DNA of 64,000 nucleotides, from contig JAABRR010000002.1 in assembly GCA_011390785.1 (NCBI GenBank), positions 124,001 through 188,000 of the forward strand. The letters are read 5' to 3'. This DNA is from Sphingobacteriia bacterium (GTDB lineage: Bacteria; Bacteroidota; Bacteroidia; Bacteroidales; UBA7960). Of the stretch, positions 8,433 through 18,223 are shown one piece after another. The notes under the pieces were generated by a model. It did no database searches. It had not been told where the DNA came from and saw only the letters and a program-made list of their open reading frames with translations. Numbering within the stretch: the first letter of the stretch is position 1; each line of letters begins with the position of its first letter. The position numbers and the translations under genes were made by a program.

Positions 8433-9776
8433 ATGGAAAAAAAAATTTATATTGAAACATATGGTTGTCAGATGAATTTTTCTGACAGTGAAATAGTAGC
8501 CTCAATTATAACAGAAAAGGGTTATTCAGCAGCAGAAAAGGCTGATGATGCAGATATTATCTTCATCAATACCTGTTCAATACGCGAAAATGCCGAGCAG
8601 AAAGTGTTCAATCGGTTAAAGCAACTTCAACATTTACGAAAAAACAAACCTGATCTGGTGCTTGGTGTATTGGGTTGTATGGCTGAGCGCATGAAAACAT
8701 CCTTGCTTGAAGAAGATCAAATGGGTGGGATGCGTGTAGATATGGTAGTTGGCCCCGATGCTTACCGCGATTTGCCTCAGTTGCTGCTGGATGTGGAAAG
8801 TGGGCAAAAGGCTGTGAATGTTATTCTATCATCTGAAGAAACCTATGCAGATATAAGTCCGGTGCGGTATGCCAGTAATGGTGTATCTGCTTTCATTTCT
8901 ATAATGCGTGGTTGCGAAAATTTCTGCACCTATTGCGTGGTTCCTTTTACCCGGGGTAAGGAAAGAAGTCGTGATCCAAAGACCATTTTGCGGGAAGCAA
9001 GGTTGTTGTTTCAGCAAGGATACAGAGAAATAACGTTGTTAGGACAAAATGTTAATTCTTATCGGTTCCGGGAAGATCAAAATGATACTATCTGGTCTTT
9101 TCCTGTTCTAATGATGGCTGTAGCTGAGATTGATTCATCGTTAAGGGTTCGTTTTGCCACATCACATCCAAAGGATATGTCTGATGAGTTACTGGAAGTA
9201 ATTGCCGCTTTTCCGAATATTTGCAAAGCCATTCATCTCCCTGCCCAATCAGGTAGTTCAACCGTTCTAAGGAGAATGAACAGAAAATATACCCGCGAAG
9301 ATTATCTCGACAGGATTGAGGCTATTAGAAGAATAATACCAGAATGTGCTATTTCTACAGACATTATTGCCGGATTTTGTGGGGAAACAGAAGATGAGCA
9401 CCAGGAAACTATTTCCCTTATGAAAAACGTAGAATATGATTTTGCTTACATGTTTAAATATTCGGAACGGCCGGGCACTCTGGCAGCTAAAAAATATCCT
9501 GATGATATTCCGGAAAAAGTGAAATCACAAAGACTGCAAGAAATTATTAATCTTCAAAATGAGCTTTCTTTAAAGAGTAATCAAACTGATATTGGTAAAG
9601 TCTTTGAAGTTCTGGTGGAAGGTAAATCAAGGAAATCAGACAAGAGAGTATCGGGTAGAAACAGCCAGAATAAAGTGGTTGTTTTTGATGATAATGGATA
9701 CAAACCGGGTGATTATGTACAGGTAAAAGTGGTGGAATGTAGCTCTGCGACTCTTAAGGGAATGGCGGTGAAATAA
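8433..9776 (+). CDS. miaB: tRNA-2-methylthio-N6-dimethylallyladenosine synthase MiaB
   Basis: MiaB is a radical-SAM methylthiotransferase that converts i6A37 to ms2i6A37 in tRNAs reading UNN codons. The N-terminal domain has the three cysteines of the auxiliary cluster (Cys12 in YGCQMN, Cys48 in INTCSIRENAE, Cys82 in GCMAER). The radical-SAM cluster is Cys161, Cys165 and Cys168 in RGCENFCTYCVVPFTRG. The C-terminal part, about residues 380-447, is a TRAM RNA-binding domain. Its 447 residues are the usual length. The gene is single and divergent from topA across a 237-base gap. Confidence 0.97.
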   Translation: MEKKIYIETYGCQMNFSDSEIVASIITEKGYSAAEKADDADIIFINTCSIRENAEQKVFNRLKQLQHLRKNKPDLVLGVLGCMAERMKTSLLEEDQMGGMRVDMVVGPDAYRDLPQLLLDVESGQKAVNVILSSEETYADISPVRYASNGVSAFISIMRGCENFCTYCVVPFTRGKERSRDPKTILREARLLFQQGYREITLLGQNVNSYRFREDQNDTIWSFPVLMMAVAEIDSSLRVRFATSHPKDMSDELLEVIAAFPNICKAIHLPAQSGSSTVLRRMNRKYTREDYLDRIEAIRRIIPECAISTDIIAGFCGETEDEHQETISLMKNVEYDFAYMFKYSERPGTLAAKKYPDDIPEKVKSQRLQEIINLQNELSLKSNQTDIGKVFEVLVEGKSRKSDKRVSGRNSQNKVVVFDDNGYKPGDYVQVKVVECSSATLKGMAVK

Positions 9777-9848
9777 AGGGAAGAGTTAATGAACCTATTT
9801 TGCACGAAGGTTAGTTACCCGCATTGAATAAACAAAATAAATAAAGTA

Positions 9849-10835
9849 TTACCGAGCCATTTTCACATACTTTTTTGTGATTGTTTTTTGCTCATTGCTG
9901 CATCGGATAAAATATACAGCAGGAGCAAGATCTCTGACTCCCAGTTCATAGATTAGCTCCTCTGAATCAGTTGAAAATATGATTTTCCCTTCCATGGTGT
10001 AAATGAGTATCCGTTTTCTGTCGCGATTATTAAATTCAATTTTAAGTAATTTTCGACCTGGGTTGGGATATATTATAAAGTCAAAATCACCTGGGTCAAC
10101 TGGAATTTCCGGTATCGGAGGAATTGTACCAATATTTTCTTCGTCGATTATATCTGAAGGGGGTTCAATGGGATCAGGTATAATTTCTTCTTCCAATTGA
10201 AAAGTTATTTTTAAAACAGGATATTTGGAACTATCAGTTCCTTCTTTTGAATAAAAAGAGAGATTGGCATATTCACTCTCTTGCATTAATCCCAGTAAAA
10301 AACCAAAACTCTCATCAGGTTTATTTACCATATCAATGACCAGGTCTGTAATATCTATATCTATATAGTCTTCATTAGCATCTATACTTTGATGCAAAAC
10401 AACCTGGTTTTCAGTAGTTGTTTGTGGCTGCATATTCCATGTAGCCTCATATTCATCCCAATTCGAAGTTACCCTTTTAAAATAAGAAGTATTGTTACCA
10501 AAATGCCCGTTACTGACCATTGTTTCCGCTGGATAATTTTTAAAGGCATATAAATTTAATGTGGCTTTTAAAATAACTGCCCCGGATGGGACAGACGAGA
10601 GATCAAAATCTATTAAAGCTCTGTTAGAATTTATTCCCCCTATGAATCCAGGAATATAATAGGCTGCATTTTGCTGTGCATTTCCATAATTCCTATTTGC
10701 CGAGTTGTAATTATCATGGTAACCCAAGCTTACATCCCTTGATGCTATTAATTCTATAGTAGTTTGAGCTGGCAAACTTATAGAAAAGCTAACAATTATG
10801 CATGTTGATAAGGCGTATTTCTTAATTAATCTCAT
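9849..10835 (-). CDS. Secreted DNRLRE-type protein with T9SS C-terminal sorting domain
   Basis: A signal peptide (MRLIKKYALSTCIIVSFSISLPAQ) leads into a domain with the DNRLRE-type pattern: ASRDVSLGYHDN, NRALIDFDLSSVPSGAVILKATLNLY, a WDEYEATWN motif, the strand YIDIDITDLVIDMV and GFLLGLMQ, ending at about residue 210. A Pro/Glu/Ile-rich linker follows (about 215-250). The end is a type A T9SS sorting domain: IIYPNPGRKLLKIEF, ILIYTMEGKIIF, and a final lysine-rich KKYVKMAR. The protein is therefore expected to be exported by Sec, passed through the T9SS encoded nearby and attached to the surface or released. The function of the globular domain is not known; related domains occur in adhesins and glycan-binding proteins. 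Confidence 0.85.
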   Translation of the reverse strand: MRLIKKYALSTCIIVSFSISLPAQTTIELIASRDVSLGYHDNYNSANRNYGNAQQNAAYYIPGFIGGINSNRALIDFDLSSVPSGAVILKATLNLYAFKNYPAETMVSNGHFGNNTSYFKRVTSNWDEYEATWNMQPQTTTENQVVLHQSIDANEDYIDIDITDLVIDMVNKPDESFGFLLGLMQESEYANLSFYSKEGTDSSKYPVLKITFQLEEEIIPDPIEPPSDIIDEENIGTIPPIPEIPVDPGDFDFIIYPNPGRKLLKIEFNNRDRKRILIYTMEGKIIFSTDSEELIYELGVRDLAPAVYFIRCSNEQKTITKKYVKMAR

Positions 10836-10983
10836 ATTTGAGAAATGAAGTTAATCAACTTATTTAAAGTCCAAATTTATTAAAAAATGATTAATTTGAT
10901 GTTAATTATAAAAAGAAAATTTCAATACTGTTTAGTGCAAATTATCGATTAAAATATTCAAGAGAGTATTTTAAGGACTTTCT

Positions 10984-10991
10984 TATTTTTG
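10984..10991 (+). promoter_or_regulatory. Candidate -7 box for the glycosyltransferase gene
   Basis: TATTTTTG fits TAnnTTTG and lies 47 bases before the GT2 start codon. No clear -33 TTG at the usual distance was found, so the call is weak. The rest of the 203-base divergent gap shows nothing else recognisable. Confidence 0.3.
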
Positions 10992-11038
10992 CAGGAAAGT
11001 TTTTAGGGCAGCCTGGCCTTCTTATTTTAATTTGCAAC

Positions 11039-11947
11039 ATGAAAAAATTATCAGTAATAGTAACCACCTATAATTCAGAAAACACTATTGAAAAAACCAT
11101 TCAGTCAATATTAAATCAGGATGGTGTAAATCAGGAATTTGAATTGGAACTTATTGTGGTTGATGATTGTTCCTTTGACAGAACAAGAGAGATTGTGAAT
11201 GAATATAATGTTCTGTTACTTAGCACAGGGATTAATTCTGGAGGACCAAATAAAGGAAGAAACATTGGGTTAAAAAATGCTACTGGTGATTATTTATGTA
11301 TTGCAGATCATGATGATGAATGGCAAAGGAATATGGTAACTACCGTTTTACCTTATTTATTGAAGGTGCCGATTGTGAGTACAGGATATTCCGTTGTAGA
11401 CCAATTGCATGGTAGAAGCATTTTACGTGTTGGTTCCAGAGATAATCGGTACTTGTATTTTTCTAAAAATCAAACCTTTATAGATCGTCTTACCAAGTCA
11501 TTGAAAGGGCAGAATGCCTATCTGGGATCAATTTTTTTTAGAAAGGAATTGAAAGATGTTTATTTTGAAGAGCATTTCAATCAGGTTGATTTTGATTGGA
11601 TTCTAAGACTTTTTCATAACAATGATTCAATTGAAGTGTGCGATTCACTCTATCTTAGATACGTGTCGGGCGATAATCTATCATTAAATGAATCTTACCG
11701 CAGAAGAGATTTTTACTTTTCATTAATGACCATTGAAACATATGAGAAGAAATACCCCATTCAGGTACACAAAGCCTATCTTCGTATTCATGGCAGCAGA
11801 GCAAGGTATTATTACCTCATGGGGAATATGAAAAAAGCAAGATTTTATTTTTTAAGGTCTCAATGGGGAATTAAAACATTTTTATACTATCTTACCTCCT
11901 TTGTGGGTTCGCAAATTGTGAAAAAGAAATTCAATATATTCGGATAA
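11039..11947 (+). CDS. Family 2 glycosyltransferase
   Basis: A GT-A fold glycosyltransferase of family 2, probably adding a sugar to a lipid-linked surface glycan at the cytoplasmic membrane. It starts with the hallmark LSVIVTTYNSENTIEKTIQSIL and has the nucleotide-binding VVDDCSFDRTREIV (about 39-52), GPNKGRNIGLKNATGDYLCI (about 75-94) and the metal-binding IADHDDEW. A QVDFDWILRL segment at about 183-192 corresponds to the acceptor/catalytic-base region. The C-terminus has basic, aromatic helices but no clear membrane segment. The FkbM methyltransferase gene begins seven bases after it, so the two are surely co-transcribed. The sugar and acceptor cannot be told from sequence. Confidence 0.88.
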   Translation: MKKLSVIVTTYNSENTIEKTIQSILNQDGVNQEFELELIVVDDCSFDRTREIVNEYNVLLLSTGINSGGPNKGRNIGLKNATGDYLCIADHDDEWQRNMVTTVLPYLLKVPIVSTGYSVVDQLHGRSILRVGSRDNRYLYFSKNQTFIDRLTKSLKGQNAYLGSIFFRKELKDVYFEEHFNQVDFDWILRLFHNNDSIEVCDSLYLRYVSGDNLSLNESYRRRDFYFSLMTIETYEKKYPIQVHKAYLRIHGSRARYYYLMGNMKKARFYFLRSQWGIKTFLYYLTSFVGSQIVKKKFNIFG

Positions 11948-11954
11948 ACCAACA

Positions 11955-12707
11955 ATGATAAAGATTCTAAAAAAGCATGGTAATTATATGCGTCTTAATT
12001 TGATGTCTTACATCAGAAAGGTTAAGTTATACCTGATCAGAGACCGGGTTAAAACTGCCCATCTTAACAGAGATGTGAATTGCACCAGAAGATGGTATGG
12101 TAGTAGTTATGGAGGTTTTTATATTAATCCTGATTTTTTGGATAAAAAATCTATAATCTATTCGTTTGGAATAGGTAAGGATATCAGCTTCGATTTAAAG
12201 TGCATAAAGAAGCACGGATGCAGTGTTTATGGTTTCGACCCTACACCGGTTTCTATTCAGTATATTCAATCCATCAAAACTCCTGATCAATTTAACTTTA
12301 TGGACTATGGAATCTCAACTAAATCGGGGTATCATACATTTTTTCTGCCTTCTAACCCAAGAGCAGTTTCTGGCAGTACGGTAGCCAACGAAACAGTAAA
12401 CCAAAATAACTCAATCGAAGTGGAAATGAAAGCTTTTGAAGAAATAGTTTATTCTACTGGACATAAACACATTGACGTGCTTAAAATGGATATTGAAGGA
12501 GCAGAGTATGAAGTGCTAAAGTCAATACTTGATTCTGATTTTTCCATCGATCAGATTCTGGTTGAGTTTCATGACAGAATCTTTGATACAACCGTTTTGA
12601 AATCTAAGGAAATAGTTGATTTGCTTAAACGAAAAGGGTATGCAGTTTTTGGTGTTTCCAAAAGTTACGAAGAAGTATCCTTTATTAAAAAGACATTGCT
12701 GAAATAG
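11955..12707 (+). CDS. FkbM-family SAM-dependent methyltransferase
   Basis: FkbM-type enzymes methylate hydroxyls of sugars or polyketides. The 250-residue protein has a SAM-binding Rossmann core (IYSFGIGKDISFDLKCIKKH, then CSVYGFDPTPVSIQYIQ) and the diagnostic FkbM motif HIDVLKMDIEGAEYEVLKSI at about 171-190, followed by QILVEFHDRIF. It lies directly after the GT2 gene and faces the flippase gene, so methylation of a surface glycan is the most natural role; that is inference from context. Confidence 0.88.
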   Translation: MIKILKKHGNYMRLNLMSYIRKVKLYLIRDRVKTAHLNRDVNCTRRWYGSSYGGFYINPDFLDKKSIIYSFGIGKDISFDLKCIKKHGCSVYGFDPTPVSIQYIQSIKTPDQFNFMDYGISTKSGYHTFFLPSNPRAVSGSTVANETVNQNNSIEVEMKAFEEIVYSTGHKHIDVLKMDIEGAEYEVLKSILDSDFSIDQILVEFHDRIFDTTVLKSKEIVDLLKRKGYAVFGVSKSYEEVSFIKKTLLK

Positions 12708-12802
12708 CCCTGGTTTTTCGTATTTCAGATACTGTTTGGTTCATTTTAATCTGTCAATCGATTATTTGTCGATTTGGGAATCATGATTAAAAAATTATAT
12801 CA

Positions 12803-12832
12803 AAACCTGCCATTAAAATTTCACCCAGGTTT
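12803..12832. terminator. Weak hairpin between FkbM and flippase genes
   Basis: AAACCTG at 12803-12809 pairs with CAGGTTT at 12826-12832 over a 16-base loop. On the minus strand the stem is followed by a stretch ending in six T residues, so it may terminate the flippase transcript. The stem is short and the loop long. Confidence 0.3.
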
Positions 12833-12837
12833 GGGAT

Positions 12838-14331
12838 TTATCTATTCAATAATTTTGACAAAATATCATTGGCCATTTTATTGATATCTGGAGATAATTT
12901 CAGCACATAAATCGGGATGAAATATAATGCAACAAATAAAGCAGATTTTGTGGTAATTAAGAAAATAGTGTTGTTGATTGGTATAGGCAAAAAATATACG
13001 ATAGCTCCGGCCATTCCACCAAGAATAACTATAGCAAGAGTGGACCGGCTGTAAGGTTGCATTTTCAGTTTTAACCAAATAAAAATGGAAACAAACACGT
13101 TGAAAACAAGAAACATGGCTGTTGTTCCTAAAGCAGCACCCAAAATTCCAAAAATGGGTATGAAAATATAATTGGTAGTGATGATCAAAACAAGCAGGAA
13201 AACTGCCATAAATGCTTCTATCCGGTAATATTTTGTAACGGTTAATAATACCAGGTTTATTCCAGATGCCATATCAAACAACCTTGCCAATCCGAGAATT
13301 ATAATAATATTTCTTGCCTGAGCGTATTCTGGCTTCATAAAAGATAGAAGATCGTCTATGTTGAGTGTAATTAAACCAAATATCAGCCCACCAAGAAATA
13401 TAAGGATTACTGAACTTTTTTTATAAATATCTTCAATATTTTTTAGATTTCTTTGTCGCCAGTCATGAGCCACTATAGGAGCAGAAATACGGGTTAAGGC
13501 TGTGGTTGGAATGTAGATAATTGAAACCACATATGTTGCAATGGCATAAACAGCAATACTTTTCAACTTAGCTTCAGGCATAAGAGCCCCAATCATTAGC
13601 AGGTCAATATTGGTAACCAGAATTAATGTTGTACCACTTAATAATGTGTAAAAACCATAATTGAGAATGGGTTTTAATATTCTTTTTCTTGAATAATCTT
13701 TGTTGTAATCAAAAACAAATTCTTTTATGAGGACAAGTTGCCAAATACAAAGAGCTGCAATAAAAAAGTATCCGAGCATGAAAATAATCATAAATCCGAA
13801 AAAAGAATAAAACCCATAATAGTAAAATAAAAGGGTAACCAGCCAGTATATTCTGATTATTACATTACGCAACAAATTGGTAAACACTGTTTTGCGCAGA
13901 GCCTGCAAAAAGGATTCGAAAACGACGAAAGCAAGAAAACCCAATGATGTAATGGGTATCCAGAAATAATAATCAGAAAAAAGTGCTGAATCGTCTTTGT
14001 AGTATTCAAGAATGGTAGATCGAAACAAGAAGTATAGAAGTGAAATAATAATGAACCCTGCGGTTGATAAAATCAAAAGAGTTATCATTAACCCATTGTT
14101 TTTATGTGGCTCTTTGCGGAAAACAGGGAAGAACTTTACAGCAATACGATGTGCTCCAAATGATGAAACTTGTGCCATGGTTGTTGCCATAGACAGAACC
14201 AATCGGGTTAACCCAAACTCTTCTTCCGATAAAAATATAGGGAATAGTATAACAATATTGAGAAATCCTATGGCAACACCGGCATAATTTATAGCGGTAT
14301 TTTGCGATGCCTGTCGTTGAACGATTCCCAA
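12838..14331 (-). CDS. Polysaccharide flippase (Wzx/MATE-like, MOP superfamily)
   Basis: A 497-residue integral membrane protein with about 12-14 hydrophobic helices. It starts VQRQASQNTAINYAGVAIGFLN, followed by FPIFLSEEEFGLTRLVLS, the typical opening of Wzx-type lipid-linked oligosaccharide flippases, and has an interior GALMPEAKLKSIAVYAIATYVVS segment and charged cytoplasmic loops. It would move lipid-linked glycan across the inner membrane. It lies tail-to-tail with the GT2-FkbM pair, and the three together suggest a small glycan assembly locus. No Wzy polymerase or initiating transferase is present in the window. The exact substrate is unknown. Confidence 0.85.
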   Translation of the reverse strand: MGIVQRQASQNTAINYAGVAIGFLNIVILFPIFLSEEEFGLTRLVLSMATTMAQVSSFGAHRIAVKFFPVFRKEPHKNNGLMITLLILSTAGFIIISLLYFLFRSTILEYYKDDSALFSDYYFWIPITSLGFLAFVVFESFLQALRKTVFTNLLRNVIIRIYWLVTLLFYYYGFYSFFGFMIIFMLGYFFIAALCIWQLVLIKEFVFDYNKDYSRKRILKPILNYGFYTLLSGTTLILVTNIDLLMIGALMPEAKLKSIAVYAIATYVVSIIYIPTTALTRISAPIVAHDWRQRNLKNIEDIYKKSSVILIFLGGLIFGLITLNIDDLLSFMKPEYAQARNIIIILGLARLFDMASGINLVLLTVTKYYRIEAFMAVFLLVLIITTNYIFIPIFGILGAALGTTAMFLVFNVFVSIFIWLKLKMQPYSRSTLAIVILGGMAGAIVYFLPIPINNTIFLITTKSALFVALYFIPIYVLKLSPDINKMANDILSKLLNR

Positions 14332-14428
14332 GGGTTATTTTTTTAGATTTATCTGGTTCTTATTGTGGTGATAAAAATGCTTAAAACAGGCAAATTTATA
14401 ATCTTTACGGCTTTTGTGCAATTATTCT

Positions 14429-15097
14429 TTATCCCTTCAGCAGGGCTTCGGCAATAATAAGATCTTCTGGTGTTGTTATTTTAATGTTTTCCCTGTTTCC
14501 TTCTGAAAGATAAATTCTGGCTCCCGCTTTTCCCATTACTGAAGCATCATCTGTAAACGACTCATCATAATTAACTTCGTATGCTTTTTTTATGAGAGAT
14601 GATTGAAAGCACTGTGGTGTTTGTATTAGCCGTAATTTTTCCCTGTCAACAGGTTGGTTTATGGCATAATCGGTAATTCTTACTGATTCAGTGATTTTAT
14701 AGCTTGGTATCCCATTGCCAAATTTCTCTGCCATTGTAAATGCTCTATCAATAGTACTTTTTGATACCAGGGGTCTTACCCCATCATGAATGGCAACCAA
14801 TGAATCGTTAGGAACTTTACTTAATCCATTTTTTACTGAGTGAAACCGGGTTGGCCCTCCCGGAACAAGCTCAATTGTAAAATCAAACTTATTCTTATAG
14901 GCAAGATCTTTCCAAAATAGTATTTGATTATGAGGCAAAACAAGAATTATTTTAATGAGGGAGTCATAACTCAGAAAGGCTTCAAGCGTATGAATTATTA
15001 AGGGTTTGTTGGCAATTGGTAAAAACTGCTTCGGAAGGGGAGTATTCATACGAACCCCCTTTCCTGCAGCCGTTATTATTGCATATTTTTCAGCCAT
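14429..15097 (-). CDS. ispD: 2-C-methyl-D-erythritol 4-phosphate cytidylyltransferase
   Basis: IspD transfers CMP from CTP to 2-C-methyl-D-erythritol 4-phosphate in the non-mevalonate isoprenoid pathway. The nucleotide-binding N-terminus is ITAAGKGVRMNTPLPKQFLP, followed by LVPGGPTRFHSVKNGL, LVAIHDGVRPLVS (about 100-112), and the C-terminal YDESFTDDASVMGKAGARI and ENIKITTPEDLIIAEALL, all standard. The 222 residues are slightly short but complete. It lies 22 bases downstream of queA on the same strand and supplies precursors for the undecaprenyl carrier that the neighbouring uppP recycles. Confidence 0.95.
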   Translation of the reverse strand: MAEKYAIITAAGKGVRMNTPLPKQFLPIANKPLIIHTLEAFLSYDSLIKIILVLPHNQILFWKDLAYKNKFDFTIELVPGGPTRFHSVKNGLSKVPNDSLVAIHDGVRPLVSKSTIDRAFTMAEKFGNGIPSYKITESVRITDYAINQPVDREKLRLIQTPQCFQSSLIKKAYEVNYDESFTDDASVMGKAGARIYLSEGNRENIKITTPEDLIIAEALLKG

Positions 15098-15119
15098 TCA
15101 TTAGATAATGAGTATTGCA

Positions 15120-16169
15120 TCAAATAATAAGCATTGCATCTCCATAGGTAAAAAACTTGTATTTCTCTTTAACTGCTACTTTGTATGCTTTAATGAGCAG
15201 ATCGAATCCGGCAAAAGCCGAAACCATCATCATAAGAGTGGATTGGGGCAAATGGAAGTTTGACACCATTGCATTAGCAACGCTAAATTCATGAGGTGGA
15301 TAGAGAAATTTGTTTGTCCAACCATCATAAGGTTTCAAATGACCGTAAATACTAACAGATGATTCCAGTGCACGCATGGTGGTTGTTCCTACTGCGCAAA
15401 TACGCTGTTTTCTGTCTTTGGCCTGATTAACAATGTTGGCGGTTTGTTCTTCAATCATGAACTGTTCTGAGTCCATTTTATGTTTGCTCAAATCTTCCAC
15501 ATCTACGTTTCTAAAGTTCCCCAATCCGGCGTGGAGTGTAACTTCCGCAAAAGTTATCCCTTTTAATTCGAGGCGTTTAATTAGTTCACGACTAAAGTGC
15601 ATACCGGCTGTTGGAGCCGCTACAGCGCCTTCTCGCTTGGCAAAAACAGTTTGGTAGCGCTCTTTGTCTTCTGGTTGTACGGCTCTTTTTATCAATTTGG
15701 GAAGGGGGGTTTCACCCAAAGATTCTACGGTTTTCTTAAACTCATCATAAGTTCCATCGAATAAAAAGCGCAGGGTGCGTCCTCTTGATGTGGTGTTATC
15801 AATAACTTCGGCTACCAGGTTGTCGTCATCACCAAAATAAAGTTTATTTCCGATTCTGATCTTTCGTGCAGGGTCAACCAGCACATCCCAAAGGCGTGCT
15901 TCACGGTTTAGTTCGCGAAGGAGAAATACTTCGATTTTTGCACCTGTTTTTTCCTTTGTGCCATACAATCGGGCGGGAAAAACCTTGGTATTATTGGTTA
16001 TCATGATATCGCCATCATCAAAATAACTGATAATATCTTTAAAGATTTTATGCTCTATTTCACCGGTTTGACGATTTACCACCATAAGTCTTGATTCATC
16101 ACGATTATGGGCAGGGTTCTCCGCGATTAGTTCTGCGGGAAGATTAAATTTAAAATCTGATAGCTTCAT
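15120..16169 (-). CDS. queA: S-adenosylmethionine:tRNA ribosyltransferase-isomerase QueA
   Basis: QueA transfers and isomerises the ribose of SAM onto 7-aminomethyl-7-deazaguanine in tRNA to form epoxyqueuosine. Clear family blocks are [21 protein letters not shown] at the start, [62 protein letters not shown], and [20 protein letters not shown] with the C-terminal [30 protein letters not shown]. The 349 residues are full length. The gene lies in a minus-strand run with truB upstream (216-base gap) and ispD downstream. Confidence 0.97.
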   Translation of the reverse strand: MKLSDFKFNLPAELIAENPAHNRDESRLMVVNRQTGEIEHKIFKDIISYFDDGDIMITNNTKVFPARLYGTKEKTGAKIEVFLLRELNREARLWDVLVDPARKIRIGNKLYFGDDDNLVAEVIDNTTSRGRTLRFLFDGTYDEFKKTVESLGETPLPKLIKRAVQPEDKERYQTVFAKREGAVAAPTAGMHFSRELIKRLELKGITFAEVTLHAGLGNFRNVDVEDLSKHKMDSEQFMIEEQTANIVNQAKDRKQRICAVGTTTMRALESSVSIYGHLKPYDGWTNKFLYPPHEFSVANAMVSNFHLPQSTLMMMVSAFAGFDLLIKAYKVAVKEKYKFFTYGDAMLII

Positions 16170-16385
16170 TTTTTTCTATTAATTTGAAAAGGTGTGCAAA
16201 GATAATACATGAAAGAGCCCATGTCAATAGTTTTTCAATAAATTAAAGAAAACCAGACACTTTTGTTCAGTATTAGTTAAATTCTTTCCTGGTATTGGTG
16301 CACTTTTTTTATGAAATTATGCGCTAAATAAAAGTTTTTAAAATAATCGTAAAAGGAGAAGTAGGCAAATAATTGATTGTTTTTT

Positions 16386-17093
16386 TTATTCACTTTTCTT
16401 GTCATGAACAAACATTTGCTCCAGTTTCTCGGGCAATTGAGCCTGTTCTACAGAAAAGTCACCAATTTTTGTTCTGCGAAGAGATTTCAGATACGCACCA
16501 GATTTTAAAGTACTACCAAAATCTCTAGCGAGTGATCTGATATAGGTGCCTTTGCTGCAACGCACCAGAAAATCTATTTCAGGTAGCTCAAATCGGGTTA
16601 TCTGAAAATCGTAAATGGTTATTTCGTTAGGTTTTAACTCCATGGTGCTGCCTTGCCTTGCATGGTCGTAAGCTCTTTTTCCTTCAATTTTTTTTGCAGA
16701 AAATAAGGGGGGTACCTGTTGTATTGTCCCCACAAAAGTTTTTGCTGTTTTGATGACTAAGTTTTTGTTAATATGATCTGTAGGAAGGTGTTCGCCCGGA
16801 GTAGTCTCCAAATCGGATGAAGGGGTTGTAGCACCTATATAAAATGTGCCTGTATACTCTTTGGGCAATGCCTGAAACTGCTCAATGCTTCGTGTCATTT
16901 TCCCGGTACAGATAATAAGAAGGCCTGAAGCAAGGGGATCAAGCGTACCAGCATGGCCAACCTTTATTTTTTTTAATCCCATCCTATGTCTGAGTAACGA
17001 TTTTATCTTGCTTACAGCATTAAAGGATGTCCAGTTTAGTGGTTTATCTACCAGTATCACTTGTCCGGCAAGGTAGTCTTCAGGATGGAGCAT
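16386..17093 (-). CDS. truB: tRNA pseudouridine-55 synthase TruB
   Basis: TruB makes pseudouridine 55 in the T-loop of tRNA. The catalytic aspartate is Asp52 in VGHAGTLDPLASGLL, with the preceding VDKPLNWTSFNAVSKIK and the later QVPPLFSAKKIEGKRAYDHAR and CSKGTYIRSLARDFG motifs. At 235 residues it is the short form lacking a large C-terminal PUA domain, as in many Bacteroidota. It lies 75 bases downstream of uppP in the conserved ftsX-DUF3098-uppP-truB-queA order. Confidence 0.96.
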   Translation of the reverse strand: MLHPEDYLAGQVILVDKPLNWTSFNAVSKIKSLLRHRMGLKKIKVGHAGTLDPLASGLLIICTGKMTRSIEQFQALPKEYTGTFYIGATTPSSDLETTPGEHLPTDHINKNLVIKTAKTFVGTIQQVPPLFSAKKIEGKRAYDHARQGSTMELKPNEITIYDFQITRFELPEIDFLVRCSKGTYIRSLARDFGSTLKSGAYLKSLRRTKIGDFSVEQAQLPEKLEQMFVHDKKSE

Positions 17094-17168
17094 TTTTAAA
17101 TCTAAGTTTTAAGAAAAGAAGAACAAATTAATAACCGATGACATGGCTATGTAGCGATTTTCAACGTT

Positions 17169-17963
17169 CTATAAAAGCCCGGTTATTATGGCAATAGTCC
17201 CTACAATGGCGCAATAGATGGAAAAATAGATAAGTTTGCCGCGTTTTACAATCTTAATCATCCATGTACAGGCCAGGAGTCCTGAAACAAAGGCAGCCAG
17301 AAAGCCTACAAGAAGAGGTATTGCGCCTATTCCCCCTTCGGCAGTAAATTCCCCTTTCATTAAATCGAGAATATTTTCACCTAAAATAGGCACTAAAACC
17401 ATGAGAAAAGAGAATTGTGCAACTACAGCTTTTTTGTTGCCAAGATAAAGTCCGGTGGCAATTGTAGCGCCAGATCGGGATATTCCGGGCATTACGGCAA
17501 ATGTTTGTGCTATACCAATAATTATTGAGTCTAAGAAACTGATTTCTTTATCGCGGGGTTTGCTGTAATGGGTAAAAGCCAGAAGTGCTGCAGTGATAAA
17601 AAGCATAATTCCTACAATCAGTACCATGGCTTCGCTGGCAAAAAGAGCCTCGATATAATCTTTGAAAAACACTCCCACGATACCTATAGGAATCATGCTT
17701 ACAGCAATTTTTGCCAGGTAGCGGGTTTCTGCGTTCCATTTGAACTGAAAAAGACCTTTTATCAGGTTCCATATCTGGGTTCTAAAAACCACAATAGTAC
17801 TCAGCACGGTGGCTCCATGAACCACAACAGTAAACATGAGGCTAAATTCTTTATCAACTCCAAAAATGGCTTTACCCAACTCGAGATGACCGCTGCTGCT
17901 TACAGGCAAAAATTCGGTAAGGCCTTGCACAAGGCCAAGTATCAGTGCTTCAAACCATTCCAT
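17169..17963 (-). CDS. uppP: Undecaprenyl-diphosphatase UppP (BacA)
   Basis: UppP dephosphorylates undecaprenyl pyrophosphate to recycle the lipid carrier for peptidoglycan and surface glycans; it gives bacitracin tolerance. The two active-site motifs are visible: [20 protein letters not shown] near the N-terminus and the [17 protein letters not shown] loop at about 162-178. Eight or so membrane helices span the 264 residues. The DUF3098 gene ends one base before its start, so translation is likely coupled. Confidence 0.97.
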   Translation of the reverse strand: MEWFEALILGLVQGLTEFLPVSSSGHLELGKAIFGVDKEFSLMFTVVVHGATVLSTIVVFRTQIWNLIKGLFQFKWNAETRYLAKIAVSMIPIGIVGVFFKDYIEALFASEAMVLIVGIMLFITAALLAFTHYSKPRDKEISFLDSIIIGIAQTFAVMPGISRSGATIATGLYLGNKKAVVAQFSFLMVLVPILGENILDLMKGEFTAEGGIGAIPLLVGFLAAFVSGLLACTWMIKIVKRGKLIYFSIYCAIVGTIAIITGLL

Positions 17964-17964
17964 T

Positions 17965-18210
17965 TTATTGTTTTTTACTCTTTAGGATAGAATAAATCTG
18001 CACTCCATATCCTAAAAGTACCAAAAAGGGAGCAAGTGTTATGCGTCGAAAACTAAATATATCTTCGCTAAACACATTGGGGTCGTCGCTCCCACCGCCT
18101 ACCATAAGCAAAAATCCTAACACTGTTATCAATAATCCGATAATTAATGTTATGTACTTGGATCTATCGAAGAGAAAGTCGGTTTGATGTTTTTGTTGCG
18201 GCTGTTTCAT
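17965..18210 (-). CDS. DUF3098 small membrane protein
   Basis: This 81-residue protein is the DUF3098 family found between ftsX and uppP in Bacteroidota. It has a short charged N-terminus ([14 protein letters not shown]), a membrane helix ([21 protein letters not shown]), the conserved [21 protein letters not shown], and a second helix ([15 protein letters not shown]). Its function is not known. Its constant position next to ftsX suggests a link to FtsEX or envelope biogenesis, which is inference. It lies 13 bases downstream of ftsX and one base upstream of uppP. Confidence 0.9.
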   Translation of the reverse strand: MKQPQQKHQTDFLFDRSKYITLIIGLLITVLGFLLMVGGGSDDPNVFSEDIFSFRRITLAPFLVLLGYGVQIYSILKSKKQ

Positions 18211-18223
18211 GAAAAATATGTTA

